Assembly (NCBI RefSeq): GCF_018413525.1
Contig: NZ_JAHCDD010000013.1
Location: 1-64,000, forward strand
DNA from: Acidovorax sp. CCYZU-2555
GTDB taxonomy: Bacteria > Pseudomonadota > Gammaproteobacteria > Burkholderiales > Burkholderiaceae_C
Reading direction: 5' to 3'
DNA: 64,000 bases
A program made the translations under genes and the position numbers. This document shows, piece after piece, positions 23,679 to 32,675 of this stretch (the first letter of the stretch is position 1; each line of letters opens with the position of its first letter). The notes beneath the pieces are model-generated. The model was not told the DNA's origin. It searched no databases and saw nothing but the letters and a program-made list of their open reading frames with translations.

Positions 23679-23992
23679 GCGCGGCCGTCACCCTCGACGC
23701 CATCAAGGCGCGCTGCGCCGTCGACGGCGAATGCTGGATCTGGACCGGCGCCAAGAACCACGGCAAGCCCTGCATTGCGGTGTGCATTGACGGCAAGCGC
23801 GTGAACCTGCCAGCCCAAAAGCAGGCGATGGAAGCCGCTGGCAAGGCGTCGCCCTGGGGCGGCCCCATCAAGGCCCGTTGCGACAACGACCAGTGTTGCA
23901 ACCCTGCGCACTTGATCCAGACGCGCCACGCCAGCGCACTGCGCTTCGCCGGCAATCCCTACGCGCAGCTGCTGCAAGGAGGTCGCGCATGA
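23675..23992 (+). CDS. HNH-like phage protein
   Basis: 105 aa with two cysteine-bearing halves: CAVDGECWIWTGAKNHGKP and CDNDQCCNPAHLIQTRHASA. The C-x4-CCNPxHL motif is that of HNH_3-type nucleases found in phages, though the central catalytic His is not clearly placed. Coupled by ATGA to both neighbours in the early right operon. Confidence 0.7.
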   Translation: MSAAVTLDAIKARCAVDGECWIWTGAKNHGKPCIAVCIDGKRVNLPAQKQAMEAAGKASPWGGPIKARCDNDQCCNPAHLIQTRHASALRFAGNPYAQLLQGGRA

Positions 23993-24444
23993 CCGCCATC
24001 ACCGTCTTCCTCAACGACGACAAGCAGGCCAAGATCGCGCTGGCGCATGCATACCGCCAGGCCTTGCCCATGCTTGCGGCCGGCCAGCGCCTGATCGCCA
24101 AGGTCATGCCCGAGAACCGGCGCGACAACCACAACCGCCACTTTCACAGCCTGATCGGGCAGATCGCTGCGCACGTCGGCGGCGACCTGGCCGATGCCGA
24201 AGACGCCAAGCGCATCCTGATCTCGGCTTTCAAGATGGACACGCAGCTCGATCCCGATCTGACCGGGGAGTGGGCCAAGTTCGGCGAGGTGCGCATGGGC
24301 CGCGGCCTGCGTGGCGAGGTTGTGATGCTAGGCACGCAGTCGCGCGACTTCACGATCAAGCTGGCCCGTGCCTTCATCGAGTGGCTGTATGCCTTCGGTG
24401 TTGAGGCGGGCGTGCAGTTCAAGGCATGGGGTGACGACGAGTGA
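23989..24444 (+). CDS. ninB: NinB-family recombination protein
   Basis: 151 aa. The stretch RLIAKVMPENRRDNHNRHFH followed by the GFRVK-type region (FKMDTQLDPDLTGEWAKFGE) and a C-terminal FIEWLYAFGVEAGVQF fit NinB (Orf) of lambda, which binds ssDNA and assists recombination. Starts at 23989 with an ATGA overlap and sits just before ninG, as in lambda. Confidence 0.85.
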   Translation: MTAITVFLNDDKQAKIALAHAYRQALPMLAAGQRLIAKVMPENRRDNHNRHFHSLIGQIAAHVGGDLADAEDAKRILISAFKMDTQLDPDLTGEWAKFGEVRMGRGLRGEVVMLGTQSRDFTIKLARAFIEWLYAFGVEAGVQFKAWGDDE

Positions 24445-25049
24445 GTTTCAAGAGAACACGTTGCCCGCACTGCAAGGCCAAGCTCGAAGCTGGCCAGCGG
24501 ATTCATCCCGAATGCATTGACGGCTATGCCGACGCCCAGGCCGCCAAAGCCGAGCGTGCACAGGCCAAGGCCGCACTTATGGCGGCCAAGGTCGAGAAGG
24601 CAGAGACAAAGCGCCGCTTGCGTGAGCTGGCACCTCTGCGCGATTTCATCAGGGATGCACAGCACGCCTTCAACGCCTGGGTACGGGCCCGCGATGAAGG
24701 TTTGCCATGCATTTCGTGCGGCACGCTCAATCCGCCGAGTCTGAGCACAGGCGGCGCATGGGATGCCGGGCACTTCCTGAGTCGCGGCGCCCACCCTGAG
24801 AAGCGCTTCATGGAAGACAACTGCCACCGCCAATGCAAAGGGTGCAACGGTGGCAGCGCCAAGAATCCGGCGAAGGCCAAGACGGTAAGCCAGCGGTACG
24901 AAACCGAGTTACTGAATCGTATCGGGGCCGCCAGGCTTGAGGCTGTGAAAGCGCCTACGCCAGTCCGCAAATGGACGCGCGACGAATTGACCGCCATCCG
25001 AGACACCTACCGAGCAAAAACCAAAGAATTGGAACGAGGGAAGCCATGA
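24441..25049 (+). CDS. ninG: NinG-family protein
   Basis: 202 aa, GTG start overlapping the ninB stop. N-terminal CPHCKAKL zinc knuckle, a charged coiled-coil linker, then LRDFIRDAQHAFNAWVRARD, GLPCISCGTLNPP, WDAGHFLSRGAHPEKRF and HRQCKGCNGG: the NinG/Rap nuclease-like core. Lambda Rap cleaves recombination intermediates. Confidence 0.9.
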   Translation: MSFKRTRCPHCKAKLEAGQRIHPECIDGYADAQAAKAERAQAKAALMAAKVEKAETKRRLRELAPLRDFIRDAQHAFNAWVRARDEGLPCISCGTLNPPSLSTGGAWDAGHFLSRGAHPEKRFMEDNCHRQCKGCNGGSAKNPAKAKTVSQRYETELLNRIGAARLEAVKAPTPVRKWTRDELTAIRDTYRAKTKELERGKP

Positions 25050-25687
25050 ACGAAGCACCAACCACTCAAGAACGATACGCCGCCGCTACGCAGTCCAGCC
25101 ACCTGCGACTGGACGCCCGGGTCACGGGTGACGCTGATTACCTGATCGCTGCCGGCCTGTCGAAGGCTAGCTTCGGCGTGCTGCTGATGCGCCTGCAGTC
25201 CGACTGGGATTCGTCAACACGCCGCATTCCGACGAAGCCGACGCGCCGCGATATTGCTTGGGCTGCTCAGAAGTCCCTGGGCCAGGGCATCACCAAGGTC
25301 ACGAAGGAATCCAGCGAGGCTGCGCGCAAGAAGCTGGAGGCCGCGTATCTCAGCGAGGTGGTCATGCTGTCTGCGTCCTTGCGCTCCCTGGTGCCGGCGC
25401 GCCTGCACCTGTCGGTCAAGCTTCTGTTGGAAGGGATGAGCGACGAATCCGTTACGCAAATCATCCTGGGCTGGCTGGAGCCTACGTGCCCGTTCTGCAG
25501 TGGCCGTAAGTTCCAGCTGGTGAAGTGGAGCCAGACCGAGCTGTCCGAGCAGGCTTGCGGCGGCTGCGGCGGCACTGGCGATCGCCCCGTCGCTTGCGAG
25601 GTAGAGCAGGCGGCCCGGGCGTACATGGATGACTGCATCAACGACGCGCGCCAGGGCGTGGGCAACAAAGTTCACCAAGGGCGTTGA
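25046..25687 (+). CDS. Q-like late antitermination candidate with zinc motif
   Basis: 213 aa. A helical N-terminal domain is followed by RLHLSVKLLLEGMSDESVTQ and a zinc-finger-like CPFCSGRKF ... CGGCGGTG. Position (last gene of the rightward early operon, after ninG) and the cysteine motif match phage Q antiterminators. A sigma-70 promoter overlaps its stop codon and is followed 120 bases later by an intrinsic terminator, the layout on which Q acts. Function is inferred from context. Confidence 0.65.
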   Translation: MNEAPTTQERYAAATQSSHLRLDARVTGDADYLIAAGLSKASFGVLLMRLQSDWDSSTRRIPTKPTRRDIAWAAQKSLGQGITKVTKESSEAARKKLEAAYLSEVVMLSASLRSLVPARLHLSVKLLLEGMSDESVTQIILGWLEPTCPFCSGRKFQLVKWSQTELSEQACGGCGGTGDRPVACEVEQAARAYMDDCINDARQGVGNKVHQGR

Positions 25688-25711
25688 CGTTTTCGCGGTC
25701 GCATGTACAAT
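25684..25711 (+). promoter_or_regulatory. pR'-like late promoter
   Basis: -35 TTGACG (25684-25689), 16-bp spacer, -10 TACAAT (25706-25711), directly at the end of the Q-like gene. Transcription would start near 25718 and run toward the late genes. Confidence 0.75.
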
Positions 25712-25827
25712 TGCGACTGTCGGTTCGCAAGGAAACATCCTGTTGACCGTCGTCACCGTCGAAGCGTGCCAGTTCCGCCTGTAGCGGGCTGGTGAGCCAT
25801 AGATGGTTAAGCTCGCCCAAAAATATC

Positions 25828-25862
25828 AAAGCCCGCAAGGTTCACGCCCTGCGGGCTTTTGC
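25828..25862 (+). terminator. tR'-like intrinsic terminator
   Basis: Stem AAAGCCCGCA (25828-25837) with TGCGGGCTTT (25850-25859), then T. It lies about 145 nt after the predicted pR' start with no gene between, so an unmodified polymerase would make a short leader RNA only. Confidence 0.85.
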
Positions 25863-25908
25863 ATTCCAGGCCGATGCCATATCCTGCAATTTTTATTGAG
25901 GAGGGCGC

Positions 25909-26139
25909 ATGAGTAACGAGGACCTGGCGAAACAAGTCGCAGAGCAGATTTTTGAGCGTTCGCACCGCGCGAAGGCAGGGCAGTGGATGGAGGTTGGCCT
26001 GATTGATTACAAAGAGTTGGACCTGGAGGGCATGCCTTCGGCCGTCCGGCGGCACCTTGAAGTGATTGCGCCTGAATGCCAATTTGACGTTGTAGTTAGT
26101 GGCCATCAGCCTCCTGTTATGGCTGGGCGTCTGCGTTAA
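25909..26139 (+). CDS. Small hypothetical protein
   Basis: 76 aa with GAGGAGG 5 nt before the ATG. It reads MSNEDLAKQVAEQIFERSHR, then acidic and helical sequence ending PPVMAGRLR. No family is recognised. It is the first gene after the late leader terminator. Confidence 0.65.
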   Translation: MSNEDLAKQVAEQIFERSHRAKAGQWMEVGLIDYKELDLEGMPSAVRRHLEVIAPECQFDVVVSGHQPPVMAGRLR

Positions 26140-26361
26140 AACCCCGCCGTCTGAAGGCGGCACTAACCATGTTGCTGCTGGCGTTGACCAGTACACACCC
26201 GCCCTGGCTTGCTTCGGCGGGCTTTTTCGTTTCATACCCGATCCAGCCGGGGCCGCCCCTGAGTGGCATGAAGGGGTGGTTGTCTCCACCGCAAGCGCAG
26301 CGGAGCTGGACAGTACGCGAACGGCACAACCCCAGCGGCTTGACCGTAAGTCCTGATGGGG
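26140..26361 (+). other. Gene-poor spacer with intrinsic terminator
   Basis: No convincing gene. CCCGCC (26198-26203) and GGCGGG (26216-26221) followed by CTTTTTC form a rightward terminator. Open frames of about 85 codons exist on both strands (26169-26426 plus, 26117-26368 minus) but lack ribosome sites. The minus-strand one (CRSRTVQLRCACGGDNHPFM) could be a decayed or repeat-like element. Confidence 0.4.
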
Positions 26362-26856
26362 CTAGCACTCCCAGCGCAAGCTGTTGGGCTTTACAGGAGG
26401 ATCAAACTTCCATTCTCCGGCGATGAATTCATAATATTCGTAAAGAGAGGGCTGGCCGCGCTTGGCGCGCAGGGCGACGACAAGAGGCCGCAGCGTATTC
26501 CATACACTGAGATAGTTGGAGTATGCGTTGGCTTTGAATAGCTTCTCATCTATAGAGCGATAGTAGATTTGGATCGCAATTTGCTCATGCGCATCAAGGA
26601 GAAAAAGAATTGTCGCCAGTTCTTTTGGGGAATCAAGTAGCGCATTGGCGTCTAGAGATTTCCCGTGCTTGCTGTATTCATAAACTGCACTGGTGCTAGC
26701 TTGCCATCGAGCATCTGCTCGATGCTGGGTTAGCAAAGCTGTTAGTGCATTGCGTTTAGCGTCGACGCGCGATCTGTGAAGTAGGGCAACAGCTGCGATT
26801 GCTGAAACCACATAGATAACTGTTTGGACGATAGAAATTTTTTCGCTGAGGCTCAT
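26362..26856 (-). CDS. DUF4760-like single-TM moron protein
   Basis: 164 aa starting MSLSEKISIVQTVIYVVSAI. One N-terminal helix anchors it in the membrane; the cytoplasmic part (DARWQASTSAVYEYSKHG ... ATILFLLDAHEQIAIQIYYR ... WNTLRPLVVALRAKRGQPSL) fits the DUF4760 pattern. It is antisense to the late operon and AT-richer than its surroundings, so it is a probable independently transcribed moron. Confidence 0.7.
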   Translation of the reverse strand: MSLSEKISIVQTVIYVVSAIAAVALLHRSRVDAKRNALTALLTQHRADARWQASTSAVYEYSKHGKSLDANALLDSPKELATILFLLDAHEQIAIQIYYRSIDEKLFKANAYSNYLSVWNTLRPLVVALRAKRGQPSLYEYYEFIAGEWKFDPPVKPNSLRWEC

Positions 26857-27038
26857 TCGGGAATTTCGTGGGCGGGTGTTGCGAAATGTAACGCAGATGA
26901 CCCGTCCATGCGTCCATAAGCAAGCAATATTGACGTAGAGAACCGAGCGTGCGAATTGCACGCCCGCGTTAGCCCTACCGCCGATCGCTTCTCAAGTGGA
27001 CTAGGATTGAAGCTCCTAAACTTGTTTTGGAGTGACGC

Positions 27039-27248
27039 ATGTCGATAGAGGTAGATATTTATCTGCGAGAGCCAAGTGAAGTTGGTAGCGGAGAGCTACT
27101 GGGGAGGATCCTCCTAGAGCGACTTCCGTTGCTCAATGAAACTTTCGAGACTTCCGCACTTGGTGAGGCAGCGCCCTCTTTCCCGGTGAAGGTGGGATCC
27201 ATAAGGCGCGACGCGCCGCAGGGCCGGGTAACGCTCATCCCGGCTTAG
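27039..27248 (+). CDS. Small hypothetical protein
   Basis: 69 aa, MSIEVDIYLREPSEVGSGEL ..., with GGAG 7 nt before the ATG. Unrecognised. Bases 27249-27430 hold no clear gene. Confidence 0.5.
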   Translation: MSIEVDIYLREPSEVGSGELLGRILLERLPLLNETFETSALGEAAPSFPVKVGSIRRDAPQGRVTLIPA

Positions 27249-27430
27249 GAATAACGCTACTTCCGAGTGATGTTTCCATTTCCGCCACCGCTTGGGCGCA
27301 TCCTGCACGCCTCACTCCCAAGGGACGTCTTACCCGGAGCGGTGGCGCTTATATGGGTTAACCCCGGGTTGAAGCAGACGACATCGTCGCGACCTATCAC
27401 TTGCCGATTTTGGCGCTCGGGAGGATTTCC

Positions 27431-27667
27431 ATGGCAGAGTTTGCTAAGGGCGAGAAGGTGCGATTAGTGTCAGGGGGGCCTGTGATGGCCGTGACTGACC
27501 TGGGGGACTACGGGCCGCTTGGCCCTAAAGACGGCGTGAAGTGCGTGTGGTTCGCCGCCATCAAAGGGGTTGAAACACCGCAGGAGCGTGTGTTTGACGC
27601 CGCTGTTTTGGAGAAATTCGAACCGCCGGCGCGCAGAACGCTTAGAAGCTCAATAGCGACGTTCTGA
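27431..27667 (+). CDS. DUF2158 (YodC-like) protein
   Basis: 78 aa. MAEFAKGEKVRLVSGGPVMA, then CVWFAAIKGVETPQERVFDA and VLEKFEPP match DUF2158, a small beta-barrel-like family seen in phages and enterobacteria (YodC). GGAGG precedes the ATG at 27431. Role unknown. Confidence 0.8.
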   Translation: MAEFAKGEKVRLVSGGPVMAVTDLGDYGPLGPKDGVKCVWFAAIKGVETPQERVFDAAVLEKFEPPARRTLRSSIATF

Positions 27668-27677
27668 GAATAATAAG

Positions 27678-27698
27678 CCACCAGAGGGTGGTTTTTTT
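27678..27698 (+). terminator. Rightward intrinsic terminator
   Basis: CCACC (27678-27682), AGAG loop, GGTGG (27687-27691), then seven T, between the DUF2158 gene and the metallopeptidase gene. Confidence 0.75.
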
Positions 27699-27711
27699 AT
27701 AAGGGCCGACC

Positions 27712-28350
27712 ATGGCAACAAAACCGGCAAAGGTAACAGCGCCGGCTCTTGCCATGGGCGTCCGGCCATACCCCCCGCAAGACCTGGCACGCTACCTCCC
27801 GGCCGTTGGGGTCGTAGAGTGGGTGCAATCCGAGATCCTCGCCAGGGACGGCAGCATCCACAACCCGGAGCATGCGCACCTCCTTGACGCCGACCTGGTG
27901 TTCCTTTGGGCACCTGCTGGATTCACCAAGGCCATGAAGACCGTGATCGGTCAGGCTGAGGAAGTGATGATCCGGGCGGGTGGCTGGCAGAAGGGGCGGC
28001 AAGAGCAGCAGCTCGAAGACTGGTTCGGCCGCGTGCCGGGCTTCATGATTACCCTGGACGCCGACTACTGCGCCCAGTGCAGTGACGCCGACTGGTGCGC
28101 ACTGGTCGAGCATGAGCTGTACCACGTTGCCCAGGCGCTCGATGAATTCGGCGCCCCCAAGTTCACCAAGGACGGATTGCCCAAGCTCAAGATCCGCGGG
28201 CACGACGTTGAAGAGTTCGTTGGCGTGGTCCGGCGCTACGGCCCATCAGTCGATGTGAAGCGCCTTGTGGATGTGGCAAACGCCGGCCCGGAGCTTCGCC
28301 TTGGCAGCATTGCCCACTCCTGCGGAACCTGCCTCAAGGCAGTCGCATAA
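27712..28350 (+). CDS. Putative phage metallopeptidase
   Basis: 212-aa protein with a zincin motif HELYH (in VEHELYHVAQALDEFG) and a downstream GHDVEEFVGVVRRYG, the pattern of the putative phage metallopeptidase family. The segment DADLVFLWAPAGFTKAMKTV is also typical. Such genes are often next to the terminase. Substrate unknown; head maturation or a host target are possible. Confidence 0.8.
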   Translation: MATKPAKVTAPALAMGVRPYPPQDLARYLPAVGVVEWVQSEILARDGSIHNPEHAHLLDADLVFLWAPAGFTKAMKTVIGQAEEVMIRAGGWQKGRQEQQLEDWFGRVPGFMITLDADYCAQCSDADWCALVEHELYHVAQALDEFGAPKFTKDGLPKLKIRGHDVEEFVGVVRRYGPSVDVKRLVDVANAGPELRLGSIAHSCGTCLKAVA

Positions 28351-28380
28351 CTTTCACCCCCTTTAGACGGAATACCGCAT

Positions 28381-28845
28381 ATGGCAAAGCTCAGTGAGGC
28401 GGAAAAGCGCTTCATTGTGCAAGCGCTCGCCTGCTACGACACGCCCACCCAGGTGGTGGAGGCTGTGAAAGAAGAATTTGGCACGGTGGTGGACCGCGGG
28501 CATGTGGGCTGCTACGACCCGACCAAGGTGGCCGGCAAGGAGTTGGCCAAAAAGTGGCGCGACCTTTTCGCCGCGACCCGCGAGGGCTTCAAGCGCGAGA
28601 TCACGGAGATTCCGATCGCTCAGCGCTCGTACCGCCTGAAGGTGCTGCAGCGCATCGTGAGCAAGGCGGAGTCGATGAAGAACATGCCGCTTGCCCTGCA
28701 GGTGCTGGAGCAGGCGGCCAAGGAGTGCGGCGACATGTATGTGAACCGCAAGCCATCGGATGGTGATGGTAAGGGGGGCGATGCTCCGCAACCGGTGAGG
28801 GTCGTCGTGCAGGTGCAGGACGCCAGCGCTGATGCAGACAGTTAG
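28381..28845 (+). CDS. Terminase small subunit (DUF2280)
   Basis: 154 aa. MAKLSEAEKRFIVQALACYD, TPTQVVEAVKEEFG, then YDPTKVAGKELAKKWRDLF are DUF2280 features. This family recognises pac/cos DNA in many phages. It overlaps the large subunit gene by 14 bases. Confidence 0.82.
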   Translation: MAKLSEAEKRFIVQALACYDTPTQVVEAVKEEFGTVVDRGHVGCYDPTKVAGKELAKKWRDLFAATREGFKREITEIPIAQRSYRLKVLQRIVSKAESMKNMPLALQVLEQAAKECGDMYVNRKPSDGDGKGGDAPQPVRVVVQVQDASADADS

Positions 28846-30118
28846 CCCGCGCCTGAACATCCCGCAGTCTCGTTTCCTCGCTCTGCCGCACAAGTTCCGC
28901 GCTTTCGTGGCCGGGTTCGGTTCGGGCAAGACCTGGGTGGGGTGCTCTGGGCTGTCGGCACATGCTTGGCAGTTTCCGCGCATCAACGCCGGCTACTTCG
29001 CCCCGAGCTATCCGCAGATTCGCGATATCTTCTTTCCTACGATTGAAGAGGTGGCGCACGACTGGGGGCTGAGGACTGAGATACGGGAATCGAACAAGGA
29101 AGTTCACCTCTACTCGGGCCGGCAGTACCGCACGACGGTGATCTGCCGATCCATGGACAGGCCCGAATCCATCGTCGGCTTCAAGATCGGGCAGGCCCTG
29201 GTCGATGAGCTGGATGTGATGGCAAAGCAGAAGGCGGAACAGGCCTGGCGCAAGATCATCGCGCGGATGCGCTACAAGGTCGACGGCCTGAAGAATGGCG
29301 TGGACGTCACGACGACCCCGGAAGGATTCAAGTTCACGCACCAGCAGTTCGTGAAGGCGGCGCAGGATAAGCCCGAGCTGGCAAAGCTGTACGGCCTGAT
29401 CCAGGCGAGCACGTTCGAGAACGCCAAGAACCTGCCGGCCGACTACATCCCTTCGCTCTTCGACAGCTACCCCAAGCAGCTGATCGACGCCTACCTGCGT
29501 GGCCTGTTCGTCAACCTGACCTCGGGCAGCGTCTATCCAGACTTCGACCGCAAGCTGAATCACAGCTTCGACTCGCTGCAGGAAAACGAGCCCGTGATGC
29601 TCGGGATGGACTTCAACAGGCTGCACATGGCAGCTGTGGCGTATGTGATCCGGGATGGCTGGCCGGTGGCGGTGGATGAGATCACGGATGGACGTGACAC
29701 TCCCTACATGGCCCGCTTGTTCAAGGAGCGCTATCAGGACAAGGGGCACGCCGTCACGGTGTACCCCGATGCCTCGGGTCAGAACAGCAGCAGCAAGAAC
29801 GCCAGCGAGTCCGATCTGTCGATACTTCGAGAGCACGGGCTGAGGGTGGAGGTGAACGGCACCAACCCGGCAGTTGCCGACCGCATCAACGCCCTTAACG
29901 CCTTGATCCTGAACGGGGAGGGCGTGCGGCGCCTGAAGGTCAACACGCTGCGCTGCCCGAAGCTGACCGAGGCCCTGGAGCAGCAGGCCTATGACAAGAA
30001 CGGGCAGCCGGACAAGTCCAGCGGCGTGGATCACGTCATCGACGCGGCGGGCTACCCCATCGCGTACATGTGGCCCATCGTCAAGAAGGTGGCAACCGTC
30101 CAGCAACTCCGCTGGTGA
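28832..30118 (+). CDS. Terminase large subunit
   Basis: 428-aa packaging motor. Walker A is GFGSGKT (28-34); Walker B-like acidic residues lie in IGQALVDELDVM. The C-terminal nuclease domain carries metal-binding acids in MLGMDFNRLHM and VTVYPDASGQNSSSKNASES. It should translocate and cut concatemeric DNA into proheads. Confidence 0.93.
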   Translation: MQTVSPRLNIPQSRFLALPHKFRAFVAGFGSGKTWVGCSGLSAHAWQFPRINAGYFAPSYPQIRDIFFPTIEEVAHDWGLRTEIRESNKEVHLYSGRQYRTTVICRSMDRPESIVGFKIGQALVDELDVMAKQKAEQAWRKIIARMRYKVDGLKNGVDVTTTPEGFKFTHQQFVKAAQDKPELAKLYGLIQASTFENAKNLPADYIPSLFDSYPKQLIDAYLRGLFVNLTSGSVYPDFDRKLNHSFDSLQENEPVMLGMDFNRLHMAAVAYVIRDGWPVAVDEITDGRDTPYMARLFKERYQDKGHAVTVYPDASGQNSSSKNASESDLSILREHGLRVEVNGTNPAVADRINALNALILNGEGVRRLKVNTLRCPKLTEALEQQAYDKNGQPDKSSGVDHVIDAAGYPIAYMWPIVKKVATVQQLRW

Positions 30119-30165
30119 GCAACAACAACTCCGAACCCGCCCAGGCAACTGGAGCGGGTTTTTCT

Positions 30166-31533
30166 ATGGCAATTCAGGTCAACGAAGTAGACGCACCGAT
30201 CGCACGAATGCAGGCCGACTGGGCCGTGATCGATGCGCTGCTCGGTGGCACTCCGGCCATGCGGGCGGCGAAGAAGAAGTATTTGCCCCAGCAGCCGCGG
30301 GAGTCCAATGAGGACTATGACTATCGTCTGAGCACCTCGACGCTGTTCCCAGCGCTTGAGCGCACCTTGGCCGTGATGAGCGGCAAGCCTTTCAGCAAGC
30401 AGATCACAGTCGCCGAGACCGTGCCGAGCCAAGTACAGGAGCTGCTTTCGAGCATCGATGACAAGGGGGCATCGCTCCACGCGTTCGCGTTCCGCGCCTT
30501 TCGCGAGATGGTGAGCCACGGCTTTGGCGGCATCCTTGTGGACCACACGAAGACAGACGGCCAGGCCAAGACGGTGGCCGATGCCAAGCGCATGGGCGCG
30601 CGGCCCTACTGGGTGCACTACAAGCACGGGCAGATCCTTGGCGCGCGGTTCCAGCAAGGCGCTGCAGGGCTTCAAATGACGCTGCTGCGCCTGCTGGAGA
30701 CGATCGAGCAAGAAGACGGCGAATATGGCAGCACCATGGTTGAGCAGGTGCGCGTTCTGCGCCCGGGCGCATGGGAAATCCACCGCAAGGGCAAAGATGG
30801 ATGGGAGGTGCACGAAAGCGGCACGACGACGCTCGATCGCATCCCGTTCGTGTTCCTGCTGGCCAACCCCATTGGCCCAATGGAAAGCCGGCCGCCGCTC
30901 AAGGATCTGGCCTACCTGAACGTCAAGCACTGGCAACAGCAGAGCGATCAGGACACGTCGATCAGGTACGCGACAAAGCCCCTGGTCTACGCGACCGGCA
31001 TCAACAGCGGCGACAACATCACGCTGTCGAGCGATTCAATCCTGAAGCTGCCCCCGAATGCCACGCTTGATGTCGCGCAGGGGCGCGCCGAGGCGGTGAC
31101 GGTCGGGCGCAACGAGCTCGAAGCGCTCGAGCAGCAGATGATCCAGACGGGCGCTGAGCTGCTTGTGGCCACGCCCGGCCAGCGCAGCGCGACCGAGGCC
31201 AGCAACGACGCCGAAGCCAACAAGGCCAGCCTGCAGAGCCTGGTCGAGGACTTCGAGGATGCTGTCGACCAGTGCCTGCAGTTCACGGCTGACTGGCTCA
31301 AGGCTGGTGAGGCGGGATCGGTGGCGCTGTTCAAGGACTTCGGCGCGGCGACGCTGTCGGATGCGTCGGCTCAGCTGGTGATCGCCATGGCCCAGGCCGG
31401 ACTGATCACCAAGGAAACAGCGCTCAAGGAGCAGCAGCGCCGCGGCGTGCTGTCGCCTGATCTGGATGTGGAAACGGAGGTGGCGCTGGCGAGTGAGTCC
31501 GCGCCGAGCCTGGGTAAAACAGGGGTCGAATGA
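30166..31533 (+). CDS. Portal protein (DUF4055)
   Basis: 455 aa from ATG 30166 (MAIQVNEVDAPIARM). The DUF4055 pattern is clear: YLPQQPRESNEDYDYRLSTS, FPALERTLAVMSGKPF, RPYWVHYKHGQILGAR and SATEASNDAEANKASLQSLV. It forms the dodecameric head vertex. An upstream Met at 30070 overlaps the terminase gene and is less likely. A GC-rich hairpin (30135-30164) lies just before the start. Confidence 0.88.
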   Translation: MAIQVNEVDAPIARMQADWAVIDALLGGTPAMRAAKKKYLPQQPRESNEDYDYRLSTSTLFPALERTLAVMSGKPFSKQITVAETVPSQVQELLSSIDDKGASLHAFAFRAFREMVSHGFGGILVDHTKTDGQAKTVADAKRMGARPYWVHYKHGQILGARFQQGAAGLQMTLLRLLETIEQEDGEYGSTMVEQVRVLRPGAWEIHRKGKDGWEVHESGTTTLDRIPFVFLLANPIGPMESRPPLKDLAYLNVKHWQQQSDQDTSIRYATKPLVYATGINSGDNITLSSDSILKLPPNATLDVAQGRAEAVTVGRNELEALEQQMIQTGAELLVATPGQRSATEASNDAEANKASLQSLVEDFEDAVDQCLQFTADWLKAGEAGSVALFKDFGAATLSDASAQLVIAMAQAGLITKETALKEQQRRGVLSPDLDVETEVALASESAPSLGKTGVE

Positions 31534-32642
31534 TGGAATCGGTCAACGACCTGCTGCAAGACGAATCGATCCGGCATCAGGTCGCACTGCAGGGATACAG
31601 CACTGGCGTGGTTCAGCGCATCATGGCCGTGCTGAACCGCTCCGATGCGCGCCTGGCCGCCGAGCTTGCCCAGTTGCTGGAAAGCATGTCGCCCACGACG
31701 TTCAAGATGGAGCGCCTGGAGAGTCTGCTATCCAGCGTGCGCAGCCTGTCGACCGCTGCCTATGACCAGATCGGCAAGGCGCTCAGCGATGAGCTGCGCG
31801 AGTTCGTGGCCTACGAGGTGAGCTACCAGCATCAGATGCTGATTTCGCATGTGCCGGTGGCCGTGCATGTCGCTGCGGTCAGCGCCGAGTCGGTCTACGC
31901 CGCAGCGCTGGCCCGGCCGTTCCAAGGCGTGCTGCTCATGAACGTGTGGAGCGACCTGGATGCGCAGAAGTTCAAACGGGTTCGGCAGTCGATTGCTCAG
32001 GGCTACCTCGAGGGCCGCAGCACCGACCAGATCATTCGTGAGCTGCGCGGCACGCGGGCCAAGGGCTACGAGGACGGCATCATCCAGCGCGACCGCCGCG
32101 ATGTGGAGGCCGTTGTGCGCACTGCGCTGGGCCACACGGCTGGCATGGCGCAGGACCGGGTCATGGAGGCCAACACGGATCTGCTCAAGGCGCTGCAGTG
32201 GTCATCCACGCTCGACCTGCGCACCTCGGCGCCGTGCCGCATCCGCGACCGGCTGCTGTACACGCCAGGCGACCACAAGCCTATCGGGCACAAGGTGCCG
32301 TGGCTGGCCGGCCCGGGCCGCCTGCACTGGCGCTGCCGCAGCGGTCAGGTGCCGGTGCTCAAGAGTCACAAGGAGCTGGGCATAGATATCCCCGAGATCG
32401 TGGTGGAAGGCCAGACGCGGGCCAGCCTGGACGGCCAGGTGCCGCGCGATACGACCTATGCCGACTGGATCCGGAAGCAGAGCGCAGCGCGCCAGGATCA
32501 GGTGCTAGGCCCGACGCGCGGCAAGCTGCTGCGCCAAGGCAAGCTGGAAATGGCCGAGATGTACACCGCCCGCGGCGAGCTACTAACGCTCGATGACCTG
32601 CGTATTCGGGATGTCGAGGCTTTCAACCGCGCGGGACTTTGA
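31530..32642 (+). CDS. MuF-like minor head protein
   Basis: 370 aa overlapping the portal stop. The C-terminal half has the MuF-like region: RRDVEAVVRTALGHTAGMAQ, ALQWSSTLDLRTSAPCRIRD, HKVPWLAGPGRLHWRCRS. Such proteins help head morphogenesis and are often injected. Confidence 0.82.
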   Translation: MMESVNDLLQDESIRHQVALQGYSTGVVQRIMAVLNRSDARLAAELAQLLESMSPTTFKMERLESLLSSVRSLSTAAYDQIGKALSDELREFVAYEVSYQHQMLISHVPVAVHVAAVSAESVYAAALARPFQGVLLMNVWSDLDAQKFKRVRQSIAQGYLEGRSTDQIIRELRGTRAKGYEDGIIQRDRRDVEAVVRTALGHTAGMAQDRVMEANTDLLKALQWSSTLDLRTSAPCRIRDRLLYTPGDHKPIGHKVPWLAGPGRLHWRCRSGQVPVLKSHKELGIDIPEIVVEGQTRASLDGQVPRDTTYADWIRKQSAARQDQVLGPTRGKLLRQGKLEMAEMYTARGELLTLDDLRIRDVEAFNRAGL

Positions 32643-32675
32643 TTACGATGTGGTTTCTTACAAATAGTAACCAGT

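Noticed and set aside
26169-26426. 85-codon plus-strand frame between the 25909 and 26362 genes
   Set aside because: No ribosome site, crosses an intrinsic terminator, and runs into the convergent DUF4760-like gene.
28601-30148. 515-codon minus-strand frame
   Set aside because: Antisense to the terminase genes, with low-complexity arginine/valine composition and no family resemblance.
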